DNA from: CALKZN01 sp964633815
Lineage (GTDB): Bacteria > Pseudomonadota > Gammaproteobacteria > Arenicellales > Arenicellaceae
DNA: 64,000 nt
Direction of reading: 5' to 3'
Assembly (NCBI GenBank): GCA_964633815.1
Contig: CAZWHW010000007.1
Location: forward strand, 15,741 to 79,740
A program made the position numbers and the translations under genes. The notes beneath the pieces are model-generated. The model ran no database searches, was not told the origin of the DNA, and saw nothing but the letters and a program-made list of their open reading frames with translations. Shown here one piece after another: positions 42,875-52,204 of the stretch; within the stretch, counting starts at the first letter, position 1; each line of letters begins with the position of its first letter.

Positions 42875-43318
42875 ATGACTGCACAAGCAAAGCTAAAAGA
42901 CGAAGATAATTTAATTTTCGGTGTGACTCCCTATCAAACTAAAAAAAATGAGGAGTATATGAATGAAAACCAACTCGAACATTTCAGGAAAATCCTGAAT
43001 AATTGGCGTGCTGAGCTTTTTGAAGATATTTCAAAAACAATCAATGTTATGCAAGATGAGTACAGCAATCTCCCTGATCCAAATGATCGTGCTAGCCAAG
43101 AAACAGATATGTCATTAGAGTTACGTAGTCGTGACCGTGATCGTAAACTATTGAAAAAAATTAGCAACTCAATTTCGCGTCTTGATATTGGCGAATATGG
43201 TTGGTGTGAACGCTGTGGAGTTGAAATTGGTATTGGCCGATTAGAAGCGAGACCGACCGCTGAGCTTTGTATTGACTGCAAAACTCTTGAAGAAATCAAA
43301 GAGAAGCAACGTGCTTAA
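42875..43318 (+). CDS. dksA: DksA, RNA polymerase-binding transcription factor
   Basis: 147 residues. The coiled-coil tip NLPDPNDRASQETDMSLELRSRDRDRKLLKKI keeps the Asp-x-x-Asp-x-Ala motif that reaches the polymerase active site. The zinc finger WCERCGVEIGIGRLEARPTAELCIDCK and the C-terminal helix LEEIKEKQRA are as in E. coli. With ppGpp it represses rRNA and activates amino-acid promoters. The ribosome site GAGAG supports the ATG at 42875. Monocistronic. Confidence 0.96.
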   Translation: MTAQAKLKDEDNLIFGVTPYQTKKNEEYMNENQLEHFRKILNNWRAELFEDISKTINVMQDEYSNLPDPNDRASQETDMSLELRSRDRDRKLLKKISNSISRLDIGEYGWCERCGVEIGIGRLEARPTAELCIDCKTLEEIKEKQRA

Positions 43319-43338
43319 TTAATATCGCTATAAATAAT

Positions 43339-43371
43339 AAAAAAGGCGAGTAATTTACTCGCCTTTTTTAT
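43339..43371 (+). terminator. Bidirectional terminator between dksA and surA
   Basis: AAAGGCGAGTA / TACTCGCCTTT hairpin with a very short loop, A run before and T run after, between two convergent genes. Confidence 0.9.
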
Positions 43372-43394
43372 TTAGTTGATTTTAGAATAACATT

Positions 43395-44660
43395 TTAAAA
43401 ATATTTAATATAAGACTTGCCCATCAATTTAGACAAAAATGTCGGAAAATACTGATCTACTTTTTGTGTCATTAAATTATTATAAGCTAGCACTCGCTTT
43501 CGCTCATTTGGATCAGCGACCTCAGAAATTTCATTCAATTTAATCACATGCACACCATATTGAGTGACCACTGGTTCACTGATTTCTCCTTCATTCATTG
43601 AAAATAGCTTCGCCTCAAACTTTGGCACTGTTTCACCTTTTTTCATCCAACCTAAGTCTCCACCATTCGCAGCAGAACCAGAATCATCAGAATAAAATTT
43701 AGCGATATTTTCAAACTTCACTCCCGCTTCCATTTGCACCAACAATCGATCTAAGGTCTGTTGCGCTTTTTGCACTTCAAGCGGAGTTTCAGCTTTGATG
43801 AGTATGTGTTGTGCTTTGCGCTTTTCTGTCTTAGTTAGATTGCCTCGAAGATTATTAAGCTTCAAAACATAAATACCACTTGAGGTTTTAAATGCTGAAC
43901 TCAAATTTCCTACTGTCATTTTAGCTAATGTCGAAGCAAAAATACTTGGTAGCTTATCAGGAAGATTGAAGCCCAAATCTTTTTTCTCTGAATTGATTTG
44001 AACAGCCGCTAAGGCACTAGCCAACTGATCTAAATCTGAGCTTTGTGTTTGATTTTGTAACGATTGAATAGTATCTAGCAATTCTTTTTGTTGCTGTTCA
44101 TTAACTTCAGCAGGAGACTTAACAAACAGAAAACTAACGTCATATTCAGGATTTTCAGCTTTAATATTATACGCCTTAGCAAATGTTTCTACTTCTTCAT
44201 CAGAAACCTTAACTGAACGAACAGCATCACTACGAATTAATTTCCTCATCATTGAATTCGTCCACATCGCTTCTCGCAAATCATTAAAACCTAATCCGAA
44301 CTCAGCAAGCTTTGCAGAAAATTCCGTTTCAGTAGTCTTTCGTTGACTTAAAAATCGTTGAACTAATTGATCGACTTCAGCTTCAGAAACTTTAATTCCT
44401 GCTCGTAAAGCAGTTTGTATCTGAACTAATTCTTCAACCATGCTTTCAAGGATACGGTCACGTATACTCTGATCAATTGTAGCCACTTCGTTCGTTGCTT
44501 TTATTCTTGCAATACGCTTCTCTAAATCATTTTCAGTAATTACATCATCGTTCACGATGACGATGATTTTATCAATCAATGTCTGCGCAACAGCAAGAGA
44601 GGGTAAACAAAGTATTATCGAAAAAATAATAATCAATAAATTTTTATTGAATAATTTCAT
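43395..44660 (-). CDS. surA: SurA, periplasmic chaperone and peptidyl-prolyl isomerase
   Basis: 421 residues. Signal peptide MKLFNKNLLIIIFSIILCLPSLAVAQ is followed by the SurA N-terminal chaperone region (LIDKIIVIVNDDVITENDLEKRIARIKA) and two parvulin domains (about 160-265 and 275-375; the second has ADDSGSAANGGDLGWMKKGE-type sequence YSDDSGSAANGGDLGWM). It escorts outer-membrane proteins, including LptD, to BAM. It is 47 bp downstream of lptD. Confidence 0.96.
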   Translation of the reverse strand: MKLFNKNLLIIIFSIILCLPSLAVAQTLIDKIIVIVNDDVITENDLEKRIARIKATNEVATIDQSIRDRILESMVEELVQIQTALRAGIKVSEAEVDQLVQRFLSQRKTTETEFSAKLAEFGLGFNDLREAMWTNSMMRKLIRSDAVRSVKVSDEEVETFAKAYNIKAENPEYDVSFLFVKSPAEVNEQQQKELLDTIQSLQNQTQSSDLDQLASALAAVQINSEKKDLGFNLPDKLPSIFASTLAKMTVGNLSSAFKTSSGIYVLKLNNLRGNLTKTEKRKAQHILIKAETPLEVQKAQQTLDRLLVQMEAGVKFENIAKFYSDDSGSAANGGDLGWMKKGETVPKFEAKLFSMNEGEISEPVVTQYGVHVIKLNEISEVADPNERKRVLAYNNLMTQKVDQYFPTFLSKLMGKSYIKYF

Positions 44661-44707
44661 AATTAAAAGACTCTTAATAAGGAGAGTTCACATCAGTACA
44701 GTTTAGT

Positions 44708-47017
44708 TTATTGAAAGCCAGTTCTGATTTTACCAAAACCAGCAAATTCAATTTGCGCAAACAATGCATTTCTAAATTCATCATCACTTTCACGCAAACG
44801 GTCAGCGGTCAACGTCAAACTCCAACAACACCCATCATATTCGGCACCAAATTGCGTTTGAATACTTTCAGAGTCCTCAATATCATAACGTTGAGTACCA
44901 AACAAACGCCATTGCGAATTCAACTTCCAAGAAGCGTCAGCTATAAATTGACCAGTTTCCTCAATTGTATTATCACTTGCCAGGTCTCTGTTCAAACGAT
45001 ACGAAAATTTTAAGAAGTTATGTACCGAAGGTTCGTATTCAATATTAAAGTCTGCATTGCGTATCTCGTCGCCAGAACCATCAATATCGCCATAACCCAA
45101 GAAAGTGCCTATTGTTAGCGCATCATTCACATTGTAATCTGCCTCAATCAATATATCCGACTCATCTTGCGTTGTAACTACTCCTTCGCTGTCCGTAGAT
45201 TCCAACTCATCGATAAAAAACACTTGACCAATTTGAGCACGGAAGCGTTGATCACCATCAGCATCAAAAAAACGTGTTCCTAAAGCAAGTGTCAAACGCT
45301 GACCGTCGGCAACACTGTCGCCGCCAGTAAAGCCTGTTGTACTGAAAAGATCGTTAAAATTATTAAAATCTAATGCAATAGTGTCAAAGCTAGTCGTTAG
45401 TTCACTATTATCATCATCAGAATCTGAATTGACATAAAAAATTCTTGGCTCAAGCGTTTGAATACCTCTACCACCTTGAAAGTTCACGCGTCGCTCAAAA
45501 TATAAACCCGAGTCAATTGAAAGAATAGGCGCCGTACGATCATCTACTCCTTCCTCGCTAAATGCCGCATAATCAACTTCAAATTTCGGTTTAAAGTATC
45601 CCCATGTAGTCTCAAATGGCCGTTCGATGCTTGGATTAACCAACACTCGAGATTCTGCATCATCGCCATCGCGATCAAAATGTGTCGCTGATGCATTTGT
45701 ACGGTAGTTTATACCTGTACCGCCAATATCTTCAAAACGATTATTAAATGTCACCTGCGGCAACAAATCAAATGGTTCAGTTGTAACTGCATCATCAATC
45801 ACTTCAAATGTCACAGTTCTTACGGTTAGATCCCAATTGTCTTCAACATAACGCAACCTTGCTTCACTTGGAGTGAATGTTGAACTAAAAGCCGTGATAT
45901 TAGTTCTGAAATCACGAAAATATTCTGTGTCAGAAACATCGTTAACATCGAGAGTGAATGTCAACTTATCTGTAATATTATACTCATGATCAATCGCAAC
46001 AAACGAGCGTGTTTCATCATCAAACACATCATCGCTAGGCAATACCTCAGCATTGATTTCAGTTTCCGAATTTTTTGATAGATGACGGAATTGAACACCT
46101 AACTGAACACCACGATCAGTAAATATTCTTGGCGTGATAGTTGCATCAGCATTTGGCGCAATATTCCAGTACCAAGGCGTGCCAAAGAAAAAACCTGAAT
46201 CACTATCAGTACCTAAAGTTGGAAATAAAAAGCCTGTTTTCCGTTTATCACTAATCGGAAAGCTAACTTGAGGTAAATATAAGAATGGAACTTTAAAAAA
46301 AACAAATCGAGCATTTTTTGCTCTGCCAACACCCGTCGCTCGATCCAGTTCTAGTTCGCTCGCTTTAATATAAAAATCATCTTGGCCTTCTACACAAGTT
46401 GTATAGACTGCACCTTTAAGGCGAACAAAATCTTCACCTTCAATAGAAACACTTTTCGCTGAACCACGAGACTGCACTTCAACCGCATTAGTTTCATCTG
46501 TTATCTCACCACGTTTGGCAAGCTTAAATTTTGCATTTTTTGCTGTTCCTAGTGACGAGTTCACATCAAGGTCCACATCATCGGCTTGAATTAAATCTCC
46601 CGCTACGGAGCGTAATTCAACCTTACCAGAAGCTTTAACTTTATCATTTTCACGATCGTATTCGATACTTTCTCCCGTGATACTTTGTCGACCTTGAGCC
46701 ACAAACGCATTGCCCTTTAGGTTGACTTTTTCCTTGCCCTCGGTTTCAACATCATCAGCTTCAACTACGATTGGCAAAATTCCATCAGCATCTGCTTGGC
46801 TATGGTTAGGAAAAGCTAACAAATCGGGTCGACAATGCGCTGCTCTTTCTGTATTTGAATCAAAAACAGCATTAGCAGAAGGTGCTGCATAACTGATATT
46901 TTGCGTTGCAATCATCACAGGTGCTGCTAATAACGTTGTGATTAATTTTACTTTCAATTTTGAATTTCGATTCAATACAGTTTGATATGGCAAATTGACT
47001 CGATTTCGAAAAAGCAT
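44708..47017 (-). CDS. lptD: LptD, LPS-assembly outer-membrane protein
   Basis: 769 residues. After a long signal sequence comes the periplasmic OstA domain (about 75-210: VVEADDVETEGKEKVNLKGNAFV) and then a large beta-barrel ending in aromatic/basic GKIRTGFQ. The four disulfide cysteines are present: C62, C208 and the adjacent pair C730/C731 (DGCCW). With LptE it inserts LPS into the outer leaflet. The ribosome site AGAGGAAA supports the start. Followed by surA, its chaperone. Confidence 0.96.
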   Translation of the reverse strand: MLFRNRVNLPYQTVLNRNSKLKVKLITTLLAAPVMIATQNISYAAPSANAVFDSNTERAAHCRPDLLAFPNHSQADADGILPIVVEADDVETEGKEKVNLKGNAFVAQGRQSITGESIEYDRENDKVKASGKVELRSVAGDLIQADDVDLDVNSSLGTAKNAKFKLAKRGEITDETNAVEVQSRGSAKSVSIEGEDFVRLKGAVYTTCVEGQDDFYIKASELELDRATGVGRAKNARFVFFKVPFLYLPQVSFPISDKRKTGFLFPTLGTDSDSGFFFGTPWYWNIAPNADATITPRIFTDRGVQLGVQFRHLSKNSETEINAEVLPSDDVFDDETRSFVAIDHEYNITDKLTFTLDVNDVSDTEYFRDFRTNITAFSSTFTPSEARLRYVEDNWDLTVRTVTFEVIDDAVTTEPFDLLPQVTFNNRFEDIGGTGINYRTNASATHFDRDGDDAESRVLVNPSIERPFETTWGYFKPKFEVDYAAFSEEGVDDRTAPILSIDSGLYFERRVNFQGGRGIQTLEPRIFYVNSDSDDDNSELTTSFDTIALDFNNFNDLFSTTGFTGGDSVADGQRLTLALGTRFFDADGDQRFRAQIGQVFFIDELESTDSEGVVTTQDESDILIEADYNVNDALTIGTFLGYGDIDGSGDEIRNADFNIEYEPSVHNFLKFSYRLNRDLASDNTIEETGQFIADASWKLNSQWRLFGTQRYDIEDSESIQTQFGAEYDGCCWSLTLTADRLRESDDEFRNALFAQIEFAGFGKIRTGFQ

Positions 47018-47116
47018 AATGTTTCCTCTTGTGGATTTTCATGACCGGAAAGATTACTGCAAAGCAATAAATTAACCGTTTATTATCAGTCGTTATTATA
47101 TCGTTATTCTCAATTT

Positions 47117-47130
47117 TATTCTTAAGAATA
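47117..47130. promoter_or_regulatory. 14 bp palindrome in the lptD/amgK divergent control region
   Basis: TATTCTTAAGAATA is a perfect palindrome midway between the divergent genes. It could be an operator, but such A/T-rich palindromes arise by chance. Nothing else is recognisable in 47018-47274. Confidence 0.3.
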
Positions 47131-47274
47131 GCGATTATCGGTACTCAATCTTTCGCTTAATTATCGACTGGTTTTAATTTAATGCTTACTATACATTACT
47201 ATTCTTAATTCACCCAATACGACAAGAGCAAAAAAGCCTCTAGTTGATTATTTTTTAATTTAAAAGCACATATT

Positions 47275-48273
47275 TTGGATAAACGACTCAATCAATTATC
47301 ATCTTGGCTATCAAATAATCTTGGATTGACGATAATCTCTATAGAACCCGCTTCTGCTGATGCCAGCTTCCGGCGATATTTTCGTGTTCATATAGAAAAC
47401 AAAGGCCAAACTTCGTTATCAAATATCTTTATTGTGATGGATTCTCCTCCCGAACATGAAGATAACGCCTTATTTATCCGTTGCACAACCGAACTAGCTA
47501 AGTGTGGCGTGCATGTGCCAACGATATACGCACAAGATTTATCGCAAGGTTTTTTAGCCATTAGTGATCTTGGAACAGAAGTTTATCAATCGGCTTTAAA
47601 CTCTAAAACCGCTGATGCTTTATATGCGGATGCGATGGACTCTTTACTTAAAATACAATCAAAATTCCAATCAAAATCAATTGAAGTTTATAGTGCAGAG
47701 AAGCTAAATTCAGAAATTCAACTATTTAATGATTGGTACATTCAACGCTATCACAATACAGAGTTAGATAACATCGAGTTACAAGTTCTCAATACGATTT
47801 CTGAGTTGTTAATAAAAAGTGCTATAGAGCAACCACAGGTTTTAGTCCATCGCGATTTTCACTGTCGCAATTTGCTCGTGACTAAAAAAAATAACCCCGG
47901 CATCATCGATTATCAAGACATGGTGATCGGACCAATCACCTATGACCTTGTTTCACTATACAAGGACTGCTATATCGAATGGCCCAAACAACAAGTCAAA
48001 ACATGGAATTTAGAATTTCAAAAACAATCCCAACTTGCTGGAATCCACAACCACACCAACCCAGACCAATGGCATCAATGGTTTGACTTTATGGGCGTGC
48101 AACGCCACCTTAAAGTATTAGGAATTTTTTCACGCCTATCTTATCGTGATGGTAAAGATCAATATTTGCCCGACATGCCGTTAACATACAAATATTTGCT
48201 AGAAACTTGTCAAGAATATGATGATCTAGCACCATTGGCAGAAATTTTACTGAAATATCCAGTGCGCCTATAA
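47275..48273 (+). CDS. amgK: AmgK-like sugar kinase (N-acetylmuramate/N-acetylglucosamine 1-kinase)
   Basis: 332 residues, aminoglycoside-phosphotransferase fold. The catalytic loop is LVHRDFHCRNLLV and the metal motif IIDYQDMVIGPITYDLVSLYKDCY. In Pseudomonas, AmgK phosphorylates recycled MurNAc at C1 and MurU makes UDP-MurNAc, bypassing de novo synthesis and fosfomycin. The same order (amgK-murU divergent from lptD-surA) supports the call. The start is a TTG (MDKRLNQLSSWL); no ATG lies near in frame. Confidence 0.88.
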   Translation: MDKRLNQLSSWLSNNLGLTIISIEPASADASFRRYFRVHIENKGQTSLSNIFIVMDSPPEHEDNALFIRCTTELAKCGVHVPTIYAQDLSQGFLAISDLGTEVYQSALNSKTADALYADAMDSLLKIQSKFQSKSIEVYSAEKLNSEIQLFNDWYIQRYHNTELDNIELQVLNTISELLIKSAIEQPQVLVHRDFHCRNLLVTKKNNPGIIDYQDMVIGPITYDLVSLYKDCYIEWPKQQVKTWNLEFQKQSQLAGIHNHTNPDQWHQWFDFMGVQRHLKVLGIFSRLSYRDGKDQYLPDMPLTYKYLLETCQEYDDLAPLAEILLKYPVRL

Positions 48274-48280
48274 ACTGCTA

Positions 48281-49018
48281 ATGACCATTAAACCCAACGA
48301 AACGACCGTGTTCATTTTAGCCGCCGGGCGCGGTCAGCGCATGATGCCATTGACGGCGGACACACCCAAACCATTATTGAAAATTGGCGAATTCAGTCTC
48401 ATTGAACATCACATCACCCGCCTTGCTAGCAAGGGATTCAAAGAGTTTGTGATTAACGTTGCCTATCTAGGTGATCATATTCAACGAGCGGTCGGCAATG
48501 GCAGCCGCTGGGGAGTTCGCATTGCCTTTTCAGACGAACATTCTCTAGGAGCTCTAGAAACTGCTGGAGGAATTCAACATGCACTTCACCTGATTGAAAG
48601 TGATTATTTTTTGTGTGTGAATGCTGATATTTGGACTGATTTCGATTTCAACGAATTATTATTTGGACTTTCGCAGACCTCTATTGACTCGAAATTTTCT
48701 GGCGCAATCGTAATGGTAGAAAACCCAAAACACAATTCCGATGGAGATTTTTGCCTTTGCACTAACAGAGAAAATTTATTCGAAGCAGTTCTGCACAACA
48801 ACAAAACAAATCCAGCATTAACAAGCTATACATTCAGCGGCATTGGTCTATACTCAAAAGCAGCTTTCACAACTTTGCCGCCTGGCAAGCGCGCACTCGC
48901 CCCCTTATTCCGACAATGGATAGATAACAACAGCTTATTCGGCACAGTTTATGATGGACAATGGTCTGATATAGGCACACCAGAACGATTGAGTGAAATC
49001 AATCATGCCTTAGATTGA
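48281..49018 (+). CDS. murU: MurU-like N-acetylmuramate-1-phosphate uridylyltransferase
   Basis: 245 residues, nucleotidyltransferase fold. The N-terminal signature LAAGRGQRMMPLTADTPKPLLKIG binds UTP; NADIWTDFDF holds the metal Asp; the C-terminal GQWSDIGTPERLSEIN is typical of MurU and related sugar-1-P transferases. It starts 7 bp after amgK, so the two are coupled. Convergent with lipB. Specificity is inferred from the amgK partner. Confidence 0.88.
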   Translation: MTIKPNETTVFILAAGRGQRMMPLTADTPKPLLKIGEFSLIEHHITRLASKGFKEFVINVAYLGDHIQRAVGNGSRWGVRIAFSDEHSLGALETAGGIQHALHLIESDYFLCVNADIWTDFDFNELLFGLSQTSIDSKFSGAIVMVENPKHNSDGDFCLCTNRENLFEAVLHNNKTNPALTSYTFSGIGLYSKAAFTTLPPGKRALAPLFRQWIDNNSLFGTVYDGQWSDIGTPERLSEINHALD

Positions 49019-49053
49019 TTTAGTGCAAAGCTGCACCGAACCAAGCAATTAAA

Positions 49054-49665
49054 TTAGACAAGCAAACTTGAAAACTCTTTATGCAGCGCTTGCTGGACGG
49101 TTTCCAATGATAATTTTTCAGCTAAATGCTTATCCAAATGATCTTTAATTTGTGTCACTGGCATACCTTGATAACCACAAGGATCAATATTTTGAAATGG
49201 AGATAAATCCATATCCACATTTAAACTCAAGCCATGATAACTAAAGCCTTTTCTAAAGCGTAATCCAAGCGCACCAATTTTTGCGCCTTCAACATAAACA
49301 CCGGGTGCGCCTTGTTTGCGAATAGCAACAATATCAAAACTTTCAAGCACATTGATCATTGTTTGCTCTAGCATATCAACCAAAGCTTTTACACCTAAGC
49401 CATGCCGCTTTAGATTGAGCATGACATACATAACAATTTGACCCAACCCATGATAGGTAATTTGCCCGCCTCTATCTGATTTTACCAAGGGAATATCAGA
49501 TTCAATTAACGCTGTTAAATCACATGCCGTTCCTTGCGTGTAAACAGGTGGGTGTTGAACAAACCATATCTCATCAGGCGTATCTTTATCAGAAAGCTCT
49601 ACGAACGACTGCATGGCAGTCAAAGTTTCGGCATATAATTTTAAGCCCAATTGGTGAATAATCAT
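49054..49665 (-). CDS. lipB: LipB, octanoyl-[ACP]:protein octanoyltransferase
   Basis: 203 residues. Motifs RGGQITYHGLGQIVMY, KIGALGLRFRKGFSYHGLSLNVDMDLSPF and DPCGYQGMPVTQI (active-site Cys) are intact. It moves octanoyl groups from ACP to the E2 and GcvH proteins. lipA, which commonly follows, is not present: lipB is the last gene of the cluster here and meets murU tail to tail. Confidence 0.96.
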   Translation of the reverse strand: MIIHQLGLKLYAETLTAMQSFVELSDKDTPDEIWFVQHPPVYTQGTACDLTALIESDIPLVKSDRGGQITYHGLGQIVMYVMLNLKRHGLGVKALVDMLEQTMINVLESFDIVAIRKQGAPGVYVEGAKIGALGLRFRKGFSYHGLSLNVDMDLSPFQNIDPCGYQGMPVTQIKDHLDKHLAEKLSLETVQQALHKEFSSLLV

Positions 49666-49686
49666 TGCTTTGTTTCAAAAACAAGA

Positions 49687-49986
49687 TTACAAAGTCATCT
49701 TCACAATTTCTAATGAAGAAATTGCTCGATAAACCGCTTCAAGCTCTTGTCTATTTTGCAAATGCGCAAGCGTTGTAACTGAAACATATTTCCCTGCCTT
49801 GCTTTCCTTGACTGCAGTTTTCTTGACTGCAGTTACTCCTAAAACTTCAGTAACTGTTTGCTGAAGCGTTTCTTCAATTGATTGAACAGAATTCGCTGCA
49901 TTTTTCTCGCACAATGCTTTGAAGGCGAAATCAATTGGATATTCAATAGCATCAAAACCATCTTGTTCAGGCACAGTCATGTTCAA
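49687..49986 (-). CDS. ybeD: DUF493 (YbeD) family protein
   Basis: 99 residues. The core IEYPIDFAFKALCEKNAANSVQSIEETLQQTV...KESKAGKYVSVTTLAHLQNRQELEAVYRAISSLEIVKMTL matches the ACT-like YbeD fold. Function is uncertain; it nearly always lies between dacA and lipB, as here (3 bp after dacA, 21 bp before lipB). Confidence 0.92.
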   Translation of the reverse strand: MNMTVPEQDGFDAIEYPIDFAFKALCEKNAANSVQSIEETLQQTVTEVLGVTAVKKTAVKESKAGKYVSVTTLAHLQNRQELEAVYRAISSLEIVKMTL

Positions 49987-49989
49987 TTC

Positions 49990-51156
49990 CTAAAAATAGC
50001 TTTTCACTTTATCAGTTAAACGCTTAACAAAAGAACCTTCTTTAATGCTATTTTGTGACTCCATTGCTTGAGTTGCAATGACTTCATCTTTGTATTTCAC
50101 TCGAACAACACCGACATTTTCACCACTGACAACCGGTGCAGCCAATGATTTCTCAAAGCGAAAGTGAATCGACACATTCTCATAATCATTAATTGCCTGA
50201 CCTTTAGGCAAGACCATTTGAACTTGAGATGATGGGAGCGTATCAACTAAATCTTGCTCACCTCCATAAACACGAATCTTCCTGCTTAATTCATCAAGTT
50301 TTGGAGCATAGTATTCATAATTTGCAAATCCGTATTGTAACAAACTAAAAGACGCTTCATTTCGCAATTTATCACTCTCAGCACCTGTCACAACCGTAAT
50401 AAAACGTGTGTCCCCCTGTTTACCACTTGCTGCTAAACAGTAACCAGCTGCTTCTGTATATCCCGTTTTTAGCCCATCAACCCAATTTGCTCGACTTAAT
50501 AAACGATTTCTATTTGGCTGGGTAATATTATTGTGCGTCATCTCCAAAACACTAAACCAGGGATAATAAGCTTCATATTTTTTGATTAAAGCCTGGCTAA
50601 TAATCGCTACATCACGCGCTGAAGAATAATGTCCTTCATCAGGCAATCCAGAAACATTTTTGAATTGAGAATTTTTTAAGCCCATACGATTGACCGCATC
50701 GTTCATCAAGGCAACAAAGCCTTCTTCTGAACCTGCCGCGAACTCTGCTAGAGCAATACTTGCATCATTGCCTGACTGGATGATCACGCCTTTAAGTAAA
50801 TTTAGTACAGTGATCTCACTATTAAGTTCTGCAAACATTCGTGAACCTTCGACATAGCGAGCTTTCTCACTAATAGTCACTTTATCTTGCAAACCGAACT
50901 GACCTTTTTCAATAAGTTCGAATAAAACATATAAAGCCATCAGCTTCGTCAAACTTGCGGGTTCAATCCGCATATCAGCATTTTTTTCAGCAATAATCCA
51001 TTGAGTTTCCGCTTCCATTAGAACCCAAGATCTTGCCTGAATATCTGGAACAGGCACAGAGCTTTGAAGCACAGCCGGCAAACTTGCCGCAAAACTATTT
51101 ACTGACAAAAAAACATATAAAAATGCACACCAACATATGTAAAAAATGCTTCTCAT
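49990..51156 (-). CDS. dacA: D-alanyl-D-alanine carboxypeptidase, PBP5/6 type
   Basis: 388 residues. Signal peptide to about 24; motifs S68-L-T-K71, SGND (about 135) and KTG (GLKTGYTEAAGYCL); a C-terminal beta domain (about 275-365); and an amphipathic C-terminal helix (KRLTDKVKSYF) for membrane attachment. It removes the terminal D-Ala from stem peptides. It sits in the elongation cluster between rlpA and ybeD. Confidence 0.95.
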   Translation of the reverse strand: MRSIFYICWCAFLYVFLSVNSFAASLPAVLQSSVPVPDIQARSWVLMEAETQWIIAEKNADMRIEPASLTKLMALYVLFELIEKGQFGLQDKVTISEKARYVEGSRMFAELNSEITVLNLLKGVIIQSGNDASIALAEFAAGSEEGFVALMNDAVNRMGLKNSQFKNVSGLPDEGHYSSARDVAIISQALIKKYEAYYPWFSVLEMTHNNITQPNRNRLLSRANWVDGLKTGYTEAAGYCLAASGKQGDTRFITVVTGAESDKLRNEASFSLLQYGFANYEYYAPKLDELSRKIRVYGGEQDLVDTLPSSQVQMVLPKGQAINDYENVSIHFRFEKSLAAPVVSGENVGVVRVKYKDEVIATQAMESQNSIKEGSFVKRLTDKVKSYF

Positions 51157-51226
51157 AACGACTTTATTTTAATCCAAACAGGCAAAAAACCTTTAAAAAT
51201 TTAATAGAGTCGTAGGAAATTTTTTC

Positions 51227-52195
51227 CTAACGCTTCGCCTTAATTGCCGAATAGCCATTGGTTTTTAATGATCGAATCGTTGTAGAAGACTCTTCTGCGC
51301 TAAACGGTCCAACTAAGACTTTAAAAAGCGCATTCTGGCTAACTATTTGTGAATTACTATAACCAGATAATTTTAGGCGAGATAACAAATCCTCTGCATT
51401 CTTTGACGAGGAAAATGCACCTACCTGAACCCATTGATCTTGAATAGAATTATCCACTTGCTGGGACACAACATCGTTTTGATTTAATCCCGTCTGTGTT
51501 TGAGATCCTTGCTGATTAGGCACCAATTGTGGGGGCTGAGCGTTAACAGTTGAAGCGCCGCCTTGTGTCTGCGATGGCGCGGCAATAGGCCCAACTGGCA
51601 AAATTGTAGTCGCAGGATTCGCTACTGTCTGACTAGAACGATTATTTTGAGAATTTGGTGTCAAAGACTCAACAATGACATTACCGGTGCCCGCGGAAAC
51701 AACACCTAATTTTTTGGCTGCCACATAAGAAAGATCAATGATTCTATCGCCAATAAACGGCCCCCTATCGTTCAATCTAACAATTACTGAACGTTGGTTA
51801 TTGACATTGGTGACACGAACATATGAAGGTAATGGTAACGTTGGGTGCGCAGCAGTCATCTTGAACATATCGTATACTTCCCCTGTTGAAGTTTTACGAC
51901 CATGGTAGCGACGCCCATACCATGAAGCTTTCCCCTCCTCAAGATAAGTCCCAATAGAGGTTAATGGCACATAGCGTTTACCATTGATTGAATATGGCTT
52001 TAATGTTGCTTTAACAAAGGGTTCATCTTTGGGAACAGCATTAGAAATTGAATCAATATCCACTTTGCGTTTTCCCGGGCCATCGTTTTTATAAAAACCA
52101 CCTTTATTACTAGACCCACAAGCAGTTAAAAAACACCCTAAAGCTAAAATCAAAATACTTTTATACGATGGTAATGATAAATTAGAAATTTTCAT
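51227..52195 (-). CDS. rlpA: RlpA, septal-ring lytic transglycosylase-like lipoprotein
   Basis: 322 residues. Lipobox LTAC near residue 26. A double-psi beta-barrel (about 88-175) has EEGKASWYGRRYHGRKTSTGEVYD and VIVRLNDRGPFIGDRIIDLS, including the catalytic Glu/Asp positions. A Gln/Ser-rich linker leads to a SPOR domain (about 248-322) that binds denuded glycan at the septum. It follows mltB by 9 bp. Confidence 0.94.
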   Translation of the reverse strand: MKISNLSLPSYKSILILALGCFLTACGSSNKGGFYKNDGPGKRKVDIDSISNAVPKDEPFVKATLKPYSINGKRYVPLTSIGTYLEEGKASWYGRRYHGRKTSTGEVYDMFKMTAAHPTLPLPSYVRVTNVNNQRSVIVRLNDRGPFIGDRIIDLSYVAAKKLGVVSAGTGNVIVESLTPNSQNNRSSQTVANPATTILPVGPIAAPSQTQGGASTVNAQPPQLVPNQQGSQTQTGLNQNDVVSQQVDNSIQDQWVQVGAFSSSKNAEDLLSRLKLSGYSNSQIVSQNALFKVLVGPFSAEESSTTIRSLKTNGYSAIKAKR

Positions 52196-52204
52196 AAAAT
52201 AGTT

